Below are positions 62,506-64,000 of a stretch of DNA of 64,000 nucleotides, one piece after another; the first letter of the stretch is position 1, and every line of letters starts with the position of its first letter. The stretch is from positions 2,760,729 through 2,824,728 of the forward strand of contig NZ_OMOR01000001.1 of NCBI RefSeq assembly GCF_900302465.1, read 5' to 3'. A program made the translations under genes and the position numbers. Below the pieces are notes generated by a model, which had not been told where the DNA came from, searched no databases, and saw nothing but the letters and a program-made list of their open reading frames with translations. Source of the DNA: Ascidiaceihabitans donghaensis (GTDB lineage: Bacteria > Pseudomonadota > Alphaproteobacteria > Rhodobacterales > Rhodobacteraceae).

Positions 62506-63798
62506 ATGAATGATACAACCTTATTGAGCGGTCAGGTTCTGACCTATTCCGGTGATCCGTTTGAGACCCCTTGGCAAGAGTGCGTGCACATCGACAGCGC
62601 GGGCGCGATAGCGATGCAAGGCGGGCATATTGTGGCCGTTGGTGCCGCCGCTGACCTACGCCAAGCCTACCCGCAAGCGACCGAAGTGCGCTACGGTGAT
62701 AAACTGATTGTTCCGGGGTTTGTGGACGCCCATGTCCATTATCCCCAGACGGGCATTATCGCGTCATGGGGCAAACGGCTGATTGACTGGTTGAACACCT
62801 ATACGTTCCCGGAAGAAACGCGCTTTGACGATCCGGTCTACGCCCGCGAGATCGCCCGTCTTTACCTTAAATTAACGCGTCAGCATGGCACGACAACCGT
62901 TTGTTCTTATGGCACTATTCACCCAACGTCCGTTGATGCGATATTTGAAGCCGCCGCAGAATCCGGCCAACGCATCGTGGCGGGCAAGACCTGCATGGAC
63001 CGCAATGCACCGCAAGATTTGCAAGACACAGCGCAATCCGCCTACGACGACAGCCTTGCATTGCTGACGCGCTGGCACGGGGTGGGCCGGGCCGAATATG
63101 CGATCACACCGCGTTTTTCGCCGACCTCTACCCCCGCACAACTGGACGTACTTGGCGCACTGTGGGCCGCACATCCCGAGTGCCTGATGCAGACCCATCT
63201 TAGCGAACAACCGGATGAGATCGCCTGGGTCAAATCACTTTATCCCGACGCCCGTGATTATCTGGACACCTATGAAGCACACGGCCTGCTGGGGGCACGC
63301 GGTGTCTACGGCCATGCCATCCATATGGAGCCGCGCGAAATGGACCGTTTGTCTGATGTTGGTGCAGCGGCGGTACACTGCCCCACATCCAACACATTCA
63401 TTGGATCGGGCCTGTTCGATCTGGCGAGCATGAAAGCAAGGATGCCTGTAGGCTTGGCCACGGACACCGGGGGCGGATCATCCTTTTCGATGCTGCGTAC
63501 GATGGCCGCAGCTTATGAAATCGCACAGTTGCGCGGCACCCCCACACACGCCGCCCAGCTTTTGTGGTTGGGTACAGCGGGCTCTGCACGCAGCCTCCAT
63601 TTACAAGACAAGATTGGCCATCTGGGTGTCGGGTTTGAAGCGGATGTTTGCGTGTTGGATTTGGCCTCAACGCCTGCCATCGCGCAACGCAGCCAGCGGG
63701 CCAAAGACGTCTGGGACGCGGTATTTGCGACCATCATGATGGGTGATGACCGTGCCGTGGCAGATTTGTGGATCGCGGGACGTCAGGTGCAAGAATAG
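62506..63798 (+). CDS. guaD: guanine deaminase
   Basis: This 430-aa amidohydrolase hydrolyses guanine to xanthine and ammonia. The zinc ligands are His76 and His78 in PGFVDAHVHYPQ, then His in QTHLSEQPDE, His in GVYGHAIHMEP, and Asp in ATDTGGGSSFSML. The PETPWQECVHIDSAGAIAMQGGHI-type N-terminus and the C-terminal EADVCVLDLASTP fit the guaD family. It is divergent from mgtE and convergent with the 8-oxoguanine deaminase-like gene, 19 bp apart, making a purine salvage or degradation spot. Confidence 0.9.
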   Translation: MNDTTLLSGQVLTYSGDPFETPWQECVHIDSAGAIAMQGGHIVAVGAAADLRQAYPQATEVRYGDKLIVPGFVDAHVHYPQTGIIASWGKRLIDWLNTYTFPEETRFDDPVYAREIARLYLKLTRQHGTTTVCSYGTIHPTSVDAIFEAAAESGQRIVAGKTCMDRNAPQDLQDTAQSAYDDSLALLTRWHGVGRAEYAITPRFSPTSTPAQLDVLGALWAAHPECLMQTHLSEQPDEIAWVKSLYPDARDYLDTYEAHGLLGARGVYGHAIHMEPREMDRLSDVGAAAVHCPTSNTFIGSGLFDLASMKARMPVGLATDTGGGSSFSMLRTMAAAYEIAQLRGTPTHAAQLLWLGTAGSARSLHLQDKIGHLGVGFEADVCVLDLASTPAIAQRSQRAKDVWDAVFATIMMGDDRAVADLWIAGRQVQE

Positions 63799-63817
63799 CG
63801 GTTAACGCACAGGCGCT

Positions 63818-64000
63818 TCACAAAACGTCCCGAAGCTGGCGCGCCAATCGGTTTTGCGTTTGAACCGTTTTCTCCAGATCCATCGTGACCATATGCCCGT
63901 CGCGCACAATCTGGCGCCCTTCAACGACGAGGTGCTTCACCGTCGTAGGTCCCGCCAAAAGCAACGCCGCAGGATCCCAACTGCCGGCGCTTTCGATGCC
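63818..64000 (-). CDS. 8-oxoguanine deaminase-like amidohydrolase (partial)
   Basis: The last 60 residues of a gene that starts beyond the window. They read GIESAGSWDPAALLLAG, then VKHLVVEGRQIVRDGHMVTMDLEKTV, the usual C-terminal beta strand set of amidohydrolases of the atrazine chlorohydrolase/8-oxoguanine deaminase group. Position next to guaD favours 8-oxoguanine deaminase, a zinc enzyme that turns 8-oxoguanine to urate. The stop is TGA at 63818-63820. The full gene is needed for proof. Confidence 0.6.
   Translation of the reverse strand, partial: GIESAGSWDPAALLLAGPTTVKHLVVEGRQIVRDGHMVTMDLEKTVQTQNRLARQLRDVL

Overview
The window looks like chromosomal DNA of an alphaproteobacterium of the Rhodobacteraceae (Roseobacter group). 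The reasons are the gene content and order (hda-ppk-ppx; proS followed by a DUF2937 gene and Lol ABC genes; pccB/pccA/methylmalonyl-CoA mutase with an ScfR-type regulator; a betI-betC-BCCT-betB-betA cluster), moderate-to-high GC, and Shine-Dalgarno sites of AGGAG/AAGGAC type. No rRNA, tRNA, CRISPR array, insertion sequence or prophage was recognised.

Layout. 1-2.5 kb: end of an unidentified gene, a DM13 protein divergent from a TetR regulator, a methyltransferase and a small membrane protein. 2.5-4.5 kb: parE. 4.5-5.3 kb: gene-poor gap with a perfect 25-bp inverted repeat and a cluster of GC-rich hairpins. 5.3-8.3 kb: a lipoprotein cytochrome c with an FNR-like box, a 26-residue membrane peptide, a thioesterase, an HExxH lipoprotein and an Ldh-family oxidoreductase. 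8.4-9.7 kb: an RTX-repeat protein. 9.9-13.7 kb: lolD-lolC/E-DUF2937-proS (minus strand). 14-15.9 kb: a secreted fasciclin protein and an unrecognised 435-aa protein with a helical N-half and a beta-like C-half. 16-21.7 kb: AI-2E-type permease, Hda, polyphosphate kinase and Ppx/GppA. 21.7-24.5 kb: nuclease-like, TerB-DnaJ, GNAT and VOC genes. 24.8-26.1 kb: two tandem secreted tail-collar-domain proteins.

26-39.2 kb is a propionyl-CoA assimilation region: methylmalonyl-CoA mutase, pccA, pccB, small lipoproteins and hypotheticals, and pccR. TTTGCAAA-type sites lie upstream of pccB (shared with a divergent MFS exporter gene) and upstream of pccR. 39.2-46.5 kb holds a thermonuclease and the choline-O-sulfate/choline to glycine betaine cluster, with BetI and a short BCCT transporter. 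46.5-56.5 kb is rich in transporters: two DMT exporters, two SLC13/DASS carriers with RCK_C domains, and a bile-acid:Na+ symporter-family gene next to an FAD dehydrogenase; YebC also lies here. 56.4-63.8 kb carries a YmdB-type phosphoesterase, an outer-membrane barrel, a DUF2975/XRE pair, a GSCFA-TPR protein, 5-formyl-THF cyclo-ligase, MgtE and guanine deaminase. The window ends inside a convergent amidohydrolase that is probably 8-oxoguanine deaminase.

Most of the window is core metabolism. The least explained items are the 435-aa protein at 14578-15885, the collar-protein pair, the inverted-repeat/hairpin gap after parE, the 26-aa peptide beside the FNR-like box, and the palindromes at 13934-13954 and 57996-58036. 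All functions are read from sequence motifs; no database search was run.
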